This document shows positions 1-9,618 of a stretch of 64,000 nt of DNA, piece after piece. Numbering within the stretch: the first letter of the stretch is position 1; each line of letters starts with the position of its first letter. This stretch comes from Crambe crambe (taxonomy: Eukaryota > Porifera > Demospongiae > Poecilosclerida > Crambeidae), in assembly GCA_963924555.1 (NCBI GenBank), contig OZ004582.1, positions 7,750,001 through 7,814,000 on the forward strand, given 5' to 3'. The position numbers and the translations under genes were made by a program. The notes under the pieces are model-generated. The model was given only the letters and a program-made list of their open reading frames with translations, was not told the origin of the DNA and did no database searches.

Positions 1-41
1 AAAAAAATAGATTTTAAAAGATCCATAATATCTTCATTATA

Positions 42-310
42 CTACCCCCTATGCTACCCCCTATAAGCTTGCTTGAGCCCGCCCCCGGAAGACCTAACAT
101 AACCTCAGAGGCCTTTGATACTCTTCTATGTGGTTATGATGGATTTCAAGGGGGGTATGGTTTCAAGTAAAAAATGACACTTTTTTGGCCCCTTTGAAAA
201 TCCTTCAAAGCAGCTAGGCTATTTAAAGACCTCTTAAGTACTCAGGTCTTCCATGGGTGTAAAGTTGTAACTAAGGTCTTTGAGACCTAAATCAAGCTTA
301 TAGGGGGTAA
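42..310. repeat. MITE-like element with inverted ends
   Basis: The left end (ctaccccctataagcttg) is the reverse complement of the right end (caagcttataggggg, near 293-308). This gives a non-coding element of about 270 bp with terminal inverted repeats. A close copy lies at 20711-20990. Related carrier copies start at 15858, 37158 and 56718 and hold another element nested inside. No coding capacity is seen. Confidence 0.6.
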
Positions 311-420
311 GATATTAAATGGTTGATCTCTCTTAAGGCAACTGCATGTCATTGGTGAAACTTAGATTTCTTTGTTTGTTTGTTATTGTTGTTTGTTTGT
401 TTATTTGTTTATTTTGTAAT

Positions 421-703
421 AGAACTCCGTTATGGCTGTCTTCTCCATTCATACGTCCCTATTGCTCACTAATCACAGCAAACAGAAAGAAAGAGAGAAA
501 ATCAGTTCCTAACTGCACACCCAAGACAAAGAACGAGTACAAGTTGGAAAGAACTTGTGCCATTAATGATAAGGATTACATTAGATTTTGAGTGCTATAA
601 AGTATCATTTCTCAGGATGGTGTTGAAGTACCCATCACCCTGTGCTACCATGGAGACAAGATGAAGCAAGATAGGAACAATCCATTGCTAGTCCATGTGT
701 ATG
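421..703 (+). pseudogene. PREPL-like fragment, copy 0 (two exons)
   Basis: Two exons of a prolyl-oligopeptidase (S9A, PREPL-like) gene remain at the left window edge. The first (to 573) encodes the segment before the catalytic domain, including LWLSSPFIRPY and LERTCAIND. The second (616-703) encodes DGVEVPITLCYH through NPLLVHVY, the start of the alpha/beta-hydrolase domain. Compared with the copy at 33341, the first exon has lost about 16 bases around its acceptor. Its donor is also gone: gataag is followed by gatta instead of gtaaag. It should not splice normally. The rest of the gene may lie to the left, outside the window. Confidence 0.7.
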
Positions 704-741
704 GTGAGTGCTCAACTTTTTTCTTTTTTCTCCCACGTATG

Positions 742-832
742 CAGTGGAACCTCCGAATAATGGACACACTTGGGACCCAGCCATTTGTCCTTTGTAGAGA
801 GGTTGTCCTCTTTCAAAGTGGAGGTTCCACTG
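742..832. repeat. Short MITE with cagtggaacctcc termini
   Basis: The element begins cagtggaacctcc and ends ggaggttccactg, a perfect terminal inverted repeat, and is about 91 bp long. Longer or rearranged relatives lie at 21452-21539, 34166-34323, 53791-53948 and inside PREPL introns near 19020-19200, 19540-19692, 31500-31650, 32000-32135, 40850-40980, 41450-41525 and 60190-60340. The termini resemble Tc1/pogo-type ends (inference). Confidence 0.6.
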
Positions 833-849
833 TATAAAGTCTATTTGCA

Positions 850-1945
850 TTCACCTTTGCCCCTTGATCATTCACTATACCCAACGTCAGAGGCATTTTG
901 AAACCACTATTGAGTCCCACAATGCCAAGCTGTAAAAACCTCTTAAAAAGAGCAAGTTTAAAACTATGTGTGAGACTAGGTGGAATGAGAGACATACTAC
1001 TTTAGAAGATTTTAATGACATGTATTCACCCCTGTGCAATTGCCTAGATGATATTTCAAGTAATAAAGATGGTATTTGGAATAGTAAGGCTATCACAGAA
1101 GCTAACGGGATTCTTACCAAACCAATTTTATTGCTGCATTTATAGTTAATTTCTACATCTTTGGTTAATACCCGTCATTTGAGTGTCCTTTCACAAGGTT
1201 CCACAGTGGACTTGACACATGCATACACTCAAATTGATAAGGTGAAAAAAATCATATCTGATCTAAGAAAGTGTCGAAGAATTTGAACCGTAATTTGAAC
1301 CCATGCTTGTAATGGCAAAAAATGCTAATTCGGATTGGATGCACGTTCCTAGAATTTGCCAGAAGCAAACAGCAAGGAGTAACATTGCAGCATCATCACC
1401 TAAGGACTATTGGCGGCTGACCATTTTAATTCCTTTTCTTGATCATTTGCAGCAGGAGTTTGAGAACAGGTTTAGTCAGTTATCTCAATTTGGTGCCATC
1501 TCAGTCACCCAAAGCACCTGAGTCAGTTTATGCTTCTGTGTTCCATCGTTTCAAAGATAATCTTCCTTCTCCAGCATATTTCAATCAAGATGGAAAATGC
1601 TATGGGCTGATGTCGAAAACCCCCCATCATCACTGAGTCTATTAGTAGTGATATGCATGTTCCTAAAAAGTTATCCCAACACATTTAGCACCAGTAACTG
1701 CAGCAAGTGTGGAGCTAGCCTCGTACCCAGGCCCACTTTTTTCGCGGGGCGGTGGGCGGGCCTGGATACGAGGCTAGTGTGGAGCGTGCAAATGAGGTAC
1801 GAGGCTAGTGTGGAGCGTGCAAATTCTGTTCTAAATTTTATAAAAAATAATAGGAGATCATCAACAGGACATCAACGATTGAATTCTTTGTATTCATAAG
1901 GACATAAAACTTGATTATGATGCAGTAATAGGTTTGTATGATCCC
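850..1945 (+). mobile_element. Degenerate hAT-type transposase relic, unit 1
   Basis: Translation in shifting frames gives pieces typical of ZMYM/THAP-associated hAT transposases. They are TRWNERH with the following helix (about 970-1010), ARSNIAASSPKDYWR then IPFLDHLQQEF (about 1370-1470), and a C-terminal dimerisation segment ASVERANSV ... GHQRLNSLY (about 1780-1900) ending near IHKDIKLDYDAV. Stops and frameshifts separate the pieces and no start or zinc finger is visible, so it is dead. A small palindromic MITE interrupts it at 1715-1776. The same relic lies directly upstream of all four ankyrin genes, so it was amplified with them. Confidence 0.75.
1715..1776. mobile_element. Palindromic MITE inserted in the hAT relic
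   Basis: The left arm ctagcctcgtacccaggccc pairs with the right arm gggcctggatacgaggcta. The 8 bases gtgtggag occur directly on both sides, which looks like a target-site duplication of hAT length. Removing the element and one copy of the duplication restores the transposase reading ASVERANSV. Equivalent elements sit at about 22405-22465, 42413-42475 and 61816-61873. The 30-bp unit just downstream (gaggtacgaggctagtgtgg...) is itself duplicated, with one more copy in unit 3. Confidence 0.65.
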
Positions 1946-2006
1946 TAGGAGAATGTCACTCAATGTCACTCATTTGCCCTCTCTAACATCTGCCCTTTAT
2001 TACATA

Positions 2007-2090
2007 GAGTGGGCGCGGTTTATCAAAATGGGCATGGTTAGGAAAAGTGGGCGTGCCCACCCAAAAGTGGGCGTGGTCATGCAAAAATTT
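2007..2090. promoter_or_regulatory. GT/GC-box-like repeat just upstream of gene X1
   Basis: Irregular copies of gtgggcg(t/c)gg(t) lie within 140 bases of the ATG at 2143: gtgggcgcggt, tgggcatggtta, gtgggcgtgcc and gtgggcgtggtc. The core resembles Sp1/KLF-type sites (known motif class). A promoter role is inference, and it could simply be a dispersed repeat. All four units have it in the same place, and it is longest in unit 4. Confidence 0.4.
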
Positions 2091-2142
2091 TCCGCGCGCT
2101 ACATGCAGCTTTACTCCCTTCATTTCTCTGCATCCGCCCAAG

Positions 2143-4486
2143 ATGGCTGACTCCATGGCCCTACACAGAGCTGTCCAGTCACGATGTGTGGACGAGGTCA
2201 GGAAACTCTTGCAGAGTGGCGAGTGTCATGTAAACGCCACTGATTCCCGACTATCGACTCCCTTGCATCGTGCTTGCGCTCAAGGTAACGTCAGTCTAGT
2301 TGAGGTATTGATTCGTGAGTACAATGCTGATGTTAATGCTCGTAATGATCAAAATAGCACACCACTCAGTGTAGCTGCTGCTTTGGGGAAAGAAGAAGTT
2401 GCATTGCTTTTAATCAAAGAGTTTGGTTGTGACCCCAACATCAAGGGTTATCTTGGTAGATCCCTGCTACATCATGCATGTCAAAGAGGTAGTGTCGGTC
2501 TAGTTCGGACTTTGATCCTTGAACACAATGCTGATGTTAATGCTCGTGATGATCAAAATAGCACACCACTCAGTGTAGCTGCTGCTGAGGGGAAAGAAGA
2601 AGTTGCATTTCTTTTAATCAAAGAGTTTGGTTGTGACCCCAACATCAAGGAATTTCTTGGTAGATCCCTGCTACATTATGCATGTGAAGGAGGTAGTGTC
2701 GGTCTAGTTCGGACTTTGATCCTTGACCACAATGCTGATGTTAATGCTTGTGATGATCAAAATAGCACACCACTCAGTGTAGCTGCTGCTTTTGGAAAAG
2801 AAGAAGTTGCATTTCTTTTAATCAAAAAGTTTGGTTGTGACCCCAACATCAAGGGTTCTCTTGGTAGATCCCTGCTACATCATGCATGTAAAGGAGGTAG
2901 TGTCGGTCTAGTTCGGACTTTGATCCTTGAACACAATGCTGATGTTAATGCTCGTGATGATGAAAATAGCACACCACTCAGTGTAGCTGCTGCTGAGGGG
3001 AAAGAAGAAGTTGCATTTCTTTTAATGAAAGAGTTTGGTTGTGACCCCAACATCAAGGATTATCTTGGTAGATCCCTGCTACATCGTGCATGTCAAGGAG
3101 GTAGTGTCGGTCTAGTTCGGACTTTGATCCTTGAACACAATGCTGATGTTAATGCTCGTGATGATCAAAATAGCACACCACTCAGTGTAGCTGCTTTTGC
3201 GGGGAAAGAAGAAGTTGCATTGCTTTTAATGAAAGAGTTTGGTTGTGACCCCAACATCAAGGGTTATCTTGGTAGATCCCTGCTACATAATGCATGTCAA
3301 GGAGGTAGTGTCGGTCTAGTTCGGACTTTGATCCTTGAATACAATGCTGATGTTAATGCTCGTGATGATCAAAATAGCACACCACTCAGTGTAGCTGCTG
3401 CTTTTGGGAAAGAAGAAGTTGCATTTCTTTTAATGAAAGAGTTTGGTTGTGACCCCAACATCAAGGGTTATCTTGGTAGATCCCTGCTACATCATGCATG
3501 TCAAAGAGGTAGTGTCGGTCTAGTTCGGACTTTGATCCTTGAACACAATGCTGATGTTAATGCTCGTGATGATCAAAATAGCACACCACTCAGTGTAGCT
3601 GCTTTTGCGGGGAAAGAAGAAGTTGCATTGCTTTTAATGAAAGAGTTTGGTTGTGACCCCAACATCAAGGGTTATCTTGGTAGATCCCTGCTACATAATG
3701 CATGTCAAGGAGGTAGTGTCGGTCTAGTTCGGACTTTGATCCTTGAATACAATGCTGATGTTAATGCTCGTGATGATCAAAATAGCACACCACTCAGTGT
3801 AGCTGCTGCTTTTGGGAAAGAAGAAGTTGCATTTCTTTTAATGAAAGAGTTTGGTTGTGACCCCAACATCAAGGGTTATCTTGGTAGATCCCTGCTACAT
3901 CATGCATGTCAAAGAGGTAGTGTCGGTCTAGTTCGGACTTTGATCCTTGAACACAATGCTGATGTTAATGCTCGTGATGATCAAAATAGCACACCACTCA
4001 GTGTAGCTGCTGCTGAGGGGAAAGAAGAAGTTGCATTTCTTTTAATCAAAGAGTTTGGTTGTGACCCCAACATCAAGGAATTTCTTGGTAGATCCCTGCT
4101 ACATCATGCATGTGAAGGAGGTAGTGTCGGTCTAGTTCGGACTTTGATCCTTGACCACAATGCTGATGTTAATGCTCGTGATGATCAAAATAGCACACCA
4201 CTCAGTGTAGCTGCTGCTGAGGGGAAAGAAGAAGTTGCATTGCTTTTAATCAAAGAGTTTGGTTGTGACCCCAACATCAAGGGTTATCTTGGTAGATCCC
4301 TGCTACATTATGCATGTCAAGGAGGTAGTGTCGGTCTAGTTTGGACTTTGATCCTTCAACACAATGCTGATGTTAATGCTCGTGATGATAGCAATCGCAC
4401 ACCGCTTGATTTGGCAATTGTACATGAAAAGAAGGATGTTGCATCCATTTTAATTAATGAATTTGGTTCCAACAAAGACACTGAAG
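2143..4486 (+). CDS. X1 exon 1: ankyrin repeat array (11 double modules)
   Basis: One exon of 2,344 bases encodes an N-terminal cap (residues 1-60, LHRAV and TPLHRACAQG) and then 68-residue modules of two ankyrin repeats each. N-A-D-V-N-A occurs 11 times. Each module is 204 bp and near-identical to its neighbours in DNA, with differences concentrated in a few codons (see findings). Two consecutive blocks of 408 bp around 3190-4005 look identical, so a very recent internal duplication happened. The exon ends in phase 1 at gaag|gtaaat. Ankyrin repeats bind proteins; the partner is unknown. Confidence 0.92.
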
Positions 4487-7400
4487 GTAAATGTAAGTAA
4501 GTCAAGTAATGGACACTTGTATGATACTCATTATCTGTAGCTCTTCCTTTGGCCGACTCACTCCATGTTGAAATGACCTCCCCTGATGTGACATTCCATG
4601 GAGATCAGAAAGTAACTACTATCAGCACCTCTTCAGTCACAATAAACATGAGCGATGTAGGCATCTCTCTCTCCATACCTGAAGGAGCACTGGATCCAGT
4701 AGAAAGTCAACTGAAATTGTCAGTTCGACCCTGTTTGACTGGACCGTTTGAGCTACCCCCAGACTATGAAGCAGTTAGTCCAGCCTACCTGATACGGCCC
4801 ATAGGGAATGGGAAATTGCGAAAAGATGTGAGAGTGCGTATCCAACACTGTGCTAGTCTTCAGCGTGAGGAGGACTGTGAGGACATGGCATTTCTGTCGG
4901 CTAGCTCCACCCCAGAGTACACGGGGCCCAGTCTGGTTTATCCCTTTAGAGAAGTCAAAGAAGCTAAGGGAATCTTCAAAGTGGGAGACCAGGAGGGAGA
5001 AATAGCTCTCAAATCTCTCCAATTATTGCGAGTGGCTAAGAGAGTCGGGACATCATCAATAGGTAAGAATTAAGAACCAATTTTCATTGTGATATCTATC
5101 CATTCCTATATTAAATTAAACAGAAAGTCTCTTGTGTACTGTGAGGCTGCTCAGGACTGTTGAAGACGTTTTTTTCAAAGCAACATTTGTAGCCCACTTG
5201 GATCATCCCATCTACTCAAAGGTGAGATATTTTCATTATCAGTTGGTGTATATTCCAATGCTGTGTTCTTGCAGCACTGTGAGAGAGCCATAGCTGGTCT
5301 GCATCCAGGTGGATCAAATAAGGGGGAAGCAAAGAGTGCCGTGATCACTGCAAGGATGGTGTCTGAAGATATGATCCTCAAAACTGAGAATTCTGCAGAA
5401 TGGGATGTGAAATTCAATACAGTGAATCAGGTTAGCATGATGTCTGTATTTTTAACCCTCTGCACATGCATGAGAAGGTTACAGTAGTCATTTCTTAATT
5501 GTGTGTGTGTGGCAAATTTTTGAGACAGATATTAACACAAGTAGGCCCTAACTCTTTCAGATGTTTCAGCTTCAAGCAGCCATCTTATACTATGATGTTC
5601 CAAATAATGCACATCCACATTCATAATTAATTGCCGTCCTACCCCTTGAATAGTGCATGTATGGTGCCTCACCCCTTTCATCTCTGGTTAAATGAAGCTT
5701 AGAACATAATAATATGGTTGCACAAACCATCAGGGTTTATTTCAAGGGGGGTGAGGGGGGGCTTCTGTCCCCCAGGCCTGAACGATGGCTTGTCGCCCTA
5801 GGAATTAGCTAGCGTTTGTAAATAGAACTCAAATTTTTTTCACTGGCCGTTTGACCCCTCTTGAGCAAAATTTTGAAATAAACCCTACACATTACATGTT
5901 CTCTGGTTTGCACTTTAGTGCTTTGTAATCTCTAGCAATCTAAATGGGATATCGATGTCATTTGATACAGATTTCAAAGAAGGGGATACTTTTCCCTGAA
6001 GGTGTTGATGCCAACCCCCTTGACTATCCTCCCATGATCACCGTCTCTGGAGAGAAGACCTCGTCTATGAGTGCTGGTCCACCAAAACTACTTGTGATTG
6101 GACTGGACAGAGAGTGCAGCTTCAACCTTATCCCTACACCAGGTGAGGCATAATGACAACCAACCATGATTTAAACCATAGAGGTCTAGTTGGAAGCCAT
6201 AGTCTAAAGCTACAGTGGATTGCAACATGAAATTCAGAACACCAAACCAAAAATTTACATAGCCTCCATTCAAAGGGCTTATCATGGCTTTAGAGTAATG
6301 TAAATTTGGTTTGGTGTTCTGTTGCCAGATTGCTGCAGTTCCCAGTACTGTAGACTTCAGGATGGTTGTGCATAAGGAATGAGAAATAGGTAGTTACAAT
6401 CTGGACCATGTGTTAAGTTAACTATTTTAATTGTGCAGATGATCTTGATGATGAAGCAGGCATGAAAGAGTTCATGGAAGGAGTTCAAAAGGCCATCGCT
6501 GAAAATGGAAAGATTGATCGAAAATTAGCGCATTCCATGTTCGTTGGTCCCACAGGTTCGGGGAAGAGTTCATTGATGGATCGCCTGCTTGGCAGACGAA
6601 GAAAGAAGTTTTCTGCTTCCACTGGTGTGTGTGACACCGTCGTCATCGTAGACATTACTGTCACCAACCCTTCCACTTTCCACCCGGTTATGATACTGGA
6701 TGGTGACACTTGGGAAGAAATAGGATGTGATGTGTCGTATGTGACACAGCTAGGGCAGGAGAGTGTGAATGTCAAAAATCCTCCTCTTCCTAAACCCACA
6801 GAAAAGAGAGCCCACACACATGCTTCTGCACGACCTGATCCTGCGAGGAAGGTAGGTTCAGTTCGAGTGGCACACTCCAAAAGGAAGGATACACCAGCTT
6901 TTTTCCCAAAACGAAAGCTAAAAGTTGATACAATTATTTCCTCTGAAAATATATATTCAGTCATCAAGAAGTACGGCTTTCGTAAGGTTAAAAAGTACCT
7001 GAAGAAAACCTGTTCCCTGTATCTCAGAGACACTGGAGGTCAGGTGGAGTTCCAGGAAATGTTACCTCTCTTGATCTTTGGCCCGTCCATTTTCTTCTTT
7101 GTTTTTCGACTCGACCTCGACTTCAAGAGCAAGTTATGTGTCAAGTACAGGATGAGTGCTAACAAGTCGATAAATTACTACACCTCCACCATCACCACTG
7201 AAGAAGCCTTGCTCCAGTGTCTTACTAGTGTGTATGCCATGGACACGTCAGAGGAAGACAGTGTCAAGACACACAAGCCTGTGGTCTTCATCATTGGCAC
7301 TCACAAGGATAGGCTCGGTTCTGAAGCTGAAGGCATCATCAAGATAAATCACTTGAATCAACATCTCGATTTTATCATACGGAGCAATGGCTTTCTAGAT

Positions 7401-9496
7401 CTTGTCCAGTATGCTGGTGATGATCACAACGTTATGTTTGCAGTGGACAACACTTCCGATAGCAAAGAAGACTTCCAGAAGATTCGATCGAATGTCAACC
7501 ACCTTATCAACACTCGTAAAGAGTTTAGCATCGAGTACCCAATCAGCTACCTCTTGTTCTGCCTCGACCTCCAAAATATGAAACAAAGTATCTTGACCCT
7601 GGACGAATGCAAAGACCTTGCAGCCAAACATGGTATCGAAGAGGACCAGGTGTCTCACCTCTTGCGTTTCCTCCACATCAGAATTGGTGTTATTCGATAC
7701 TTTGACATAGAAGGCTTGAAGCACATCATCATCAAAGAGCCTCAAGTTCTCTTCAACAAGATCACCGATCTCCTCATAAAGACCTTTTCTGGTGAATTCC
7801 TTAGAACAAGTGAGGTGCTTGATTTCAGAGAGAAGGGTATTCTCACAGCATCAGCCTTTGAAAATGTGGTGAGTGGTAACGATAAGATCGAGCCCAATGA
7901 GTTTCTTCAACTTCTTGTTCATCTCCGCATCGTCACTCCTTTTGTCACACCTGGAGACAAAGAAGACCAGGAAAAGAGGTACTTCATTCCGTGTGTCCTA
8001 AACCATGTCCCAGAGTCTAAAAGAGACACAGTGAGCAATATTCTACCACTTTTATTCAAGTTCAAGAGTGACCATTGCCCGAAGGGTATCTTTGGTGTCT
8101 TATCTACTCACCTCATGACCCCAGAGAAGGCTGAAAGCGAAGAAGTTGGTACGACATTCACTCTAATCCATGACAAAATCTTTAAAAATCAGGTGTCCTT
8201 TGAGGTCCACTCCCCTTGGGAGGAGCAAGACGAGATGTCCTTGAAAGTCTACTCTACCCACTTAGAAGTGAAATTCTTTCCCTTTTCATCTGATGATGGT
8301 CGCAATACTCCCCTGAAAGAAGTGTGCAATAACGTGCGTCAGATCCTGGAGAAGTCAATTCTCAGATCCTTGAAGGACCTCCATTACAGCAAACAGAAGC
8401 TCGAGCCCATGGCATGCTTCAAGTGTGAACATTGTACTCAAATGCATCCAGTAAAGGCAGGAAGAACTCACCACAAGATACACTGTAGCAAAGCTCGTGA
8501 AAGAAGTCGCATCCCACTCAATGGAAGATGCTGGTACAATGAAGGTCGGTCCATTTTTAAACATAGATTCCCGTGTAGGAAACAGTATGTTGAGCTTATT
8601 ACACTTGGATGTGTATTGCCTAGGCTTTCTTCTCTGGCCTTGCATGCATAGCCCTTACTGAGTGCAAATAGACTTTTAGTATACATTTACCATCAGAATC
8701 ATTTTAGGGAACTCTATGTAGTTCATCATTAATACAGTGCTATTATAATATTATGCAGATCCGACCTCATGTGATCCATGTGAGGACCCTCCTCCCGGCA
8801 AAAGGAGAAAACAAGAACTAGAGATGTTACAGACACATGCACAGTCCATTGGACAAAGCAGTCATCCTGGCTCCATTCGTGAGTTAACTAGTAACAAAAT
8901 TTATATGTTCTGTACATCTGTGGTTTCAGATCAAGAAACCCTTCCTCTCTGTGTGCGGCCCTACTTGGAGCGGCAGTTGGACTGGGGCCATGGAGGGGTG
9001 GAAAAGGACCTCTCTGAAATAGCGAAATACTTGGACAATTGGGAAGAGGTCGCTCCTCACTTGGAACTGGCTCCAATTGATATTCACGATATCAAAGAGA
9101 AATATCAGAACAAACATTCCTTGCAAAGGTGTGTCATGAAAATAGTAATTGAAAATTGTCTCTATGATTATTGATTTCATTCAGGCAAGCAGCTTTAAGG
9201 ACATGGAAGAATAAGTGTGGCCTTCAGCTTCAGGATACATACAAGAACCTATTGGCAGTATTTGTAGAGGCTGAACAGAGTCGGTGTGCTCAGGCTGTTT
9301 ATGAAGTCCTTGAAAAGAAACGTATGTTTGACCAAGTGGTCTCAGTTGCATCATCAATGCATTGCTATTGCATATTATGCAGATCCAGACTCATGCGATT
9401 GTTCCATATTGCCTTCATGTCTTCCCAGCAAGTCTATCATTTTGTTACAGACACAGTCCATTGAAGAAAGCGGTCAATCTAGTTTTGGCTTCACTT
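2143..9496 (+). CDS. Gene X1: ankyrin-ZU5-Roc-COR-Death protein (multi-exon)
   Basis: Proposed exons are 2143-4486 (ankyrin), 4541-5062 (ZU5), 5124-5221, 5275-5430, 5971-6142, 6439-8544 (Roc-COR), 8759-8878 (linker), 8930-9128 and 9185-9321 (Death), and 9383-9496 (a second, altered linker). All junctions agree in phase and no stop occurs across the chain. The start ATG at 2143 (MADSMALHRAV) is used because the other units start the same way; the frame is open further upstream but reads repeat DNA. Roc-COR with Death recalls DAPK1-type proteins, and ZU5 with Death recalls UNC5/PIDD/ankyrin (family knowledge). A signalling scaffold or sensor role is inference. Reading may continue into the ZU5 block at 9619. 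Confidence 0.75.
4541..5062 (+). CDS. X1 exon 2: ZU5 domain with a displaced splice acceptor
   Basis: This encodes a ZU5 domain (about residues 20-150: VGISLSIPEGALDP, SVRPCLTGPFELPP, SPAYLI, DVRVRIQHC), a beta-sandwich found in ankyrins, UNC5, PIDD and ZO-1. In the other copies the exon begins after tttag at the base equivalent to 4553. Here that site reads tttgg and cannot serve as an acceptor. A nearby taac to tagc change makes a new AG at 4539-4540. Splicing there stays in frame and adds four codons. Alternatively the exon, which is symmetrical (phase 1-1), could be skipped without a frameshift. Confidence 0.75.
5124..6142 (+). CDS. X1 exons 3-5: ZU5-linked region, unassigned
   Basis: Three exons, 5124-5221, 5275-5430 and 5971-6142, carry the reading from ZU5 to the GTPase exon. 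They encode FKATFVAHLDHP, HCERAIAGLHPGG with ARMVSEDMILKTENSAEW, and KKGILFPEGVDANPLDYPP with PPKLLVIGLD. I do not recognise a named family. The position after ZU5 fits a UPA-like or other beta domain (weak inference). Compared with the other units, exon 3 here lacks one codon (98 versus 101 bases, in frame). The intron 5431-5970 holds no gene, only diverged repeat DNA. Confidence 0.65.
6236..6322. repeat. Intronic hairpin repeat before the Roc exon
   Basis: The sequence cagaacaccaaaccaaaaat is followed about 45 bases later by its reverse complement (atttggtttggtgttctg). This is a foldback element in the intron before the Roc-COR exon. The same element occurs in units 2 and 3 (about 26715-26802 and 45904-45978, the latter partly deleted). 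A partial copy of another MITE (gtagacttcaggatggttg...) follows at about 6349-6400. Confidence 0.6.
6439..8544 (+). CDS. X1 exon 6: Roc GTPase plus COR domain
   Basis: One exon of 2,106 bases encodes a Ras-of-complex GTPase. The P-loop GPTGSGKSS lies at 6546-6572 and the G3 motif DTGGQ follows about 160 residues later. The G4 motif THKD comes after a hydrophobic strand (VVFIIG). The COR region follows, with SYLLFCLDL, a helical part (HLLRFLHIRIGVIRYF, KEPQVLF) and RYFIPCVLNHVPE. The exon ends with a Cys/His cluster (C-x2-C-x2-C ... H ... H-C) near ACFKCEHC. All GTP-binding motifs look intact. Roc-COR proteins switch conformation or dimer state with GTP (family knowledge). A basic, low-complexity insert lies between P-loop and G3 (about residues 115-160). 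Confidence 0.9.
8759..9321 (+). CDS. X1 exons 7-9: linker and Death domain (type A)
   Basis: Exon 8759-8878 is a short linker with a basic KRRKQE patch. Exons 8930-9128 and 9185-9321 encode a Death-fold domain of about 110 residues (LERQLDW, DLSEIAKYLDNWEEV, then ALRTWKNK, TYKNLLAVF, AQAVYEVL). Its position after Roc-COR is as in DAPK1. Death domains assemble with other Death domains. Exon phases (2/2 and 1) match across the introns. This is intact in units 1 and 3 and missing from unit 2, which has type B instead. Confidence 0.8.
9383..9496 (+). CDS. Duplicate linker exon after the Death domain
   Basis: A diverged copy of the linker exon at 8759 (starts PDSCDCS, compare PTSCDPC) with proper acceptor (tgcag) and donor (t|gtgagt). 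It is open here, ends in phase 1 and could splice directly to the ZU5 exon at 9619. In unit 3 the same exon instead runs into a stop after KRRK (49045). Confidence 0.55.
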
Positions 9497-9618
9497 GTGA
9501 GTTAGCTAGTAACAAAACTATTAGCTGTGCAGGGGGCTTGTAGGATCTAAGACCCACTATTACCCTAGGTAGTGACTGACACTTGTATGATACTCATTAT
9601 CTGTAACTCTTCTTTTAG

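Noticed and set aside
2300..4400. CRISPR-like or satellite array
   Set aside because: The 204-bp period is a coding ankyrin double repeat in one open frame with no spacers.
6485..7033. Minus-strand frame opposite the Roc exon (also 26956-27519 and 46321-46689)
   Set aside because: Shadow of the conserved GTPase exon. It has no domain of its own, and the + strand frame carries all GTPase motifs.
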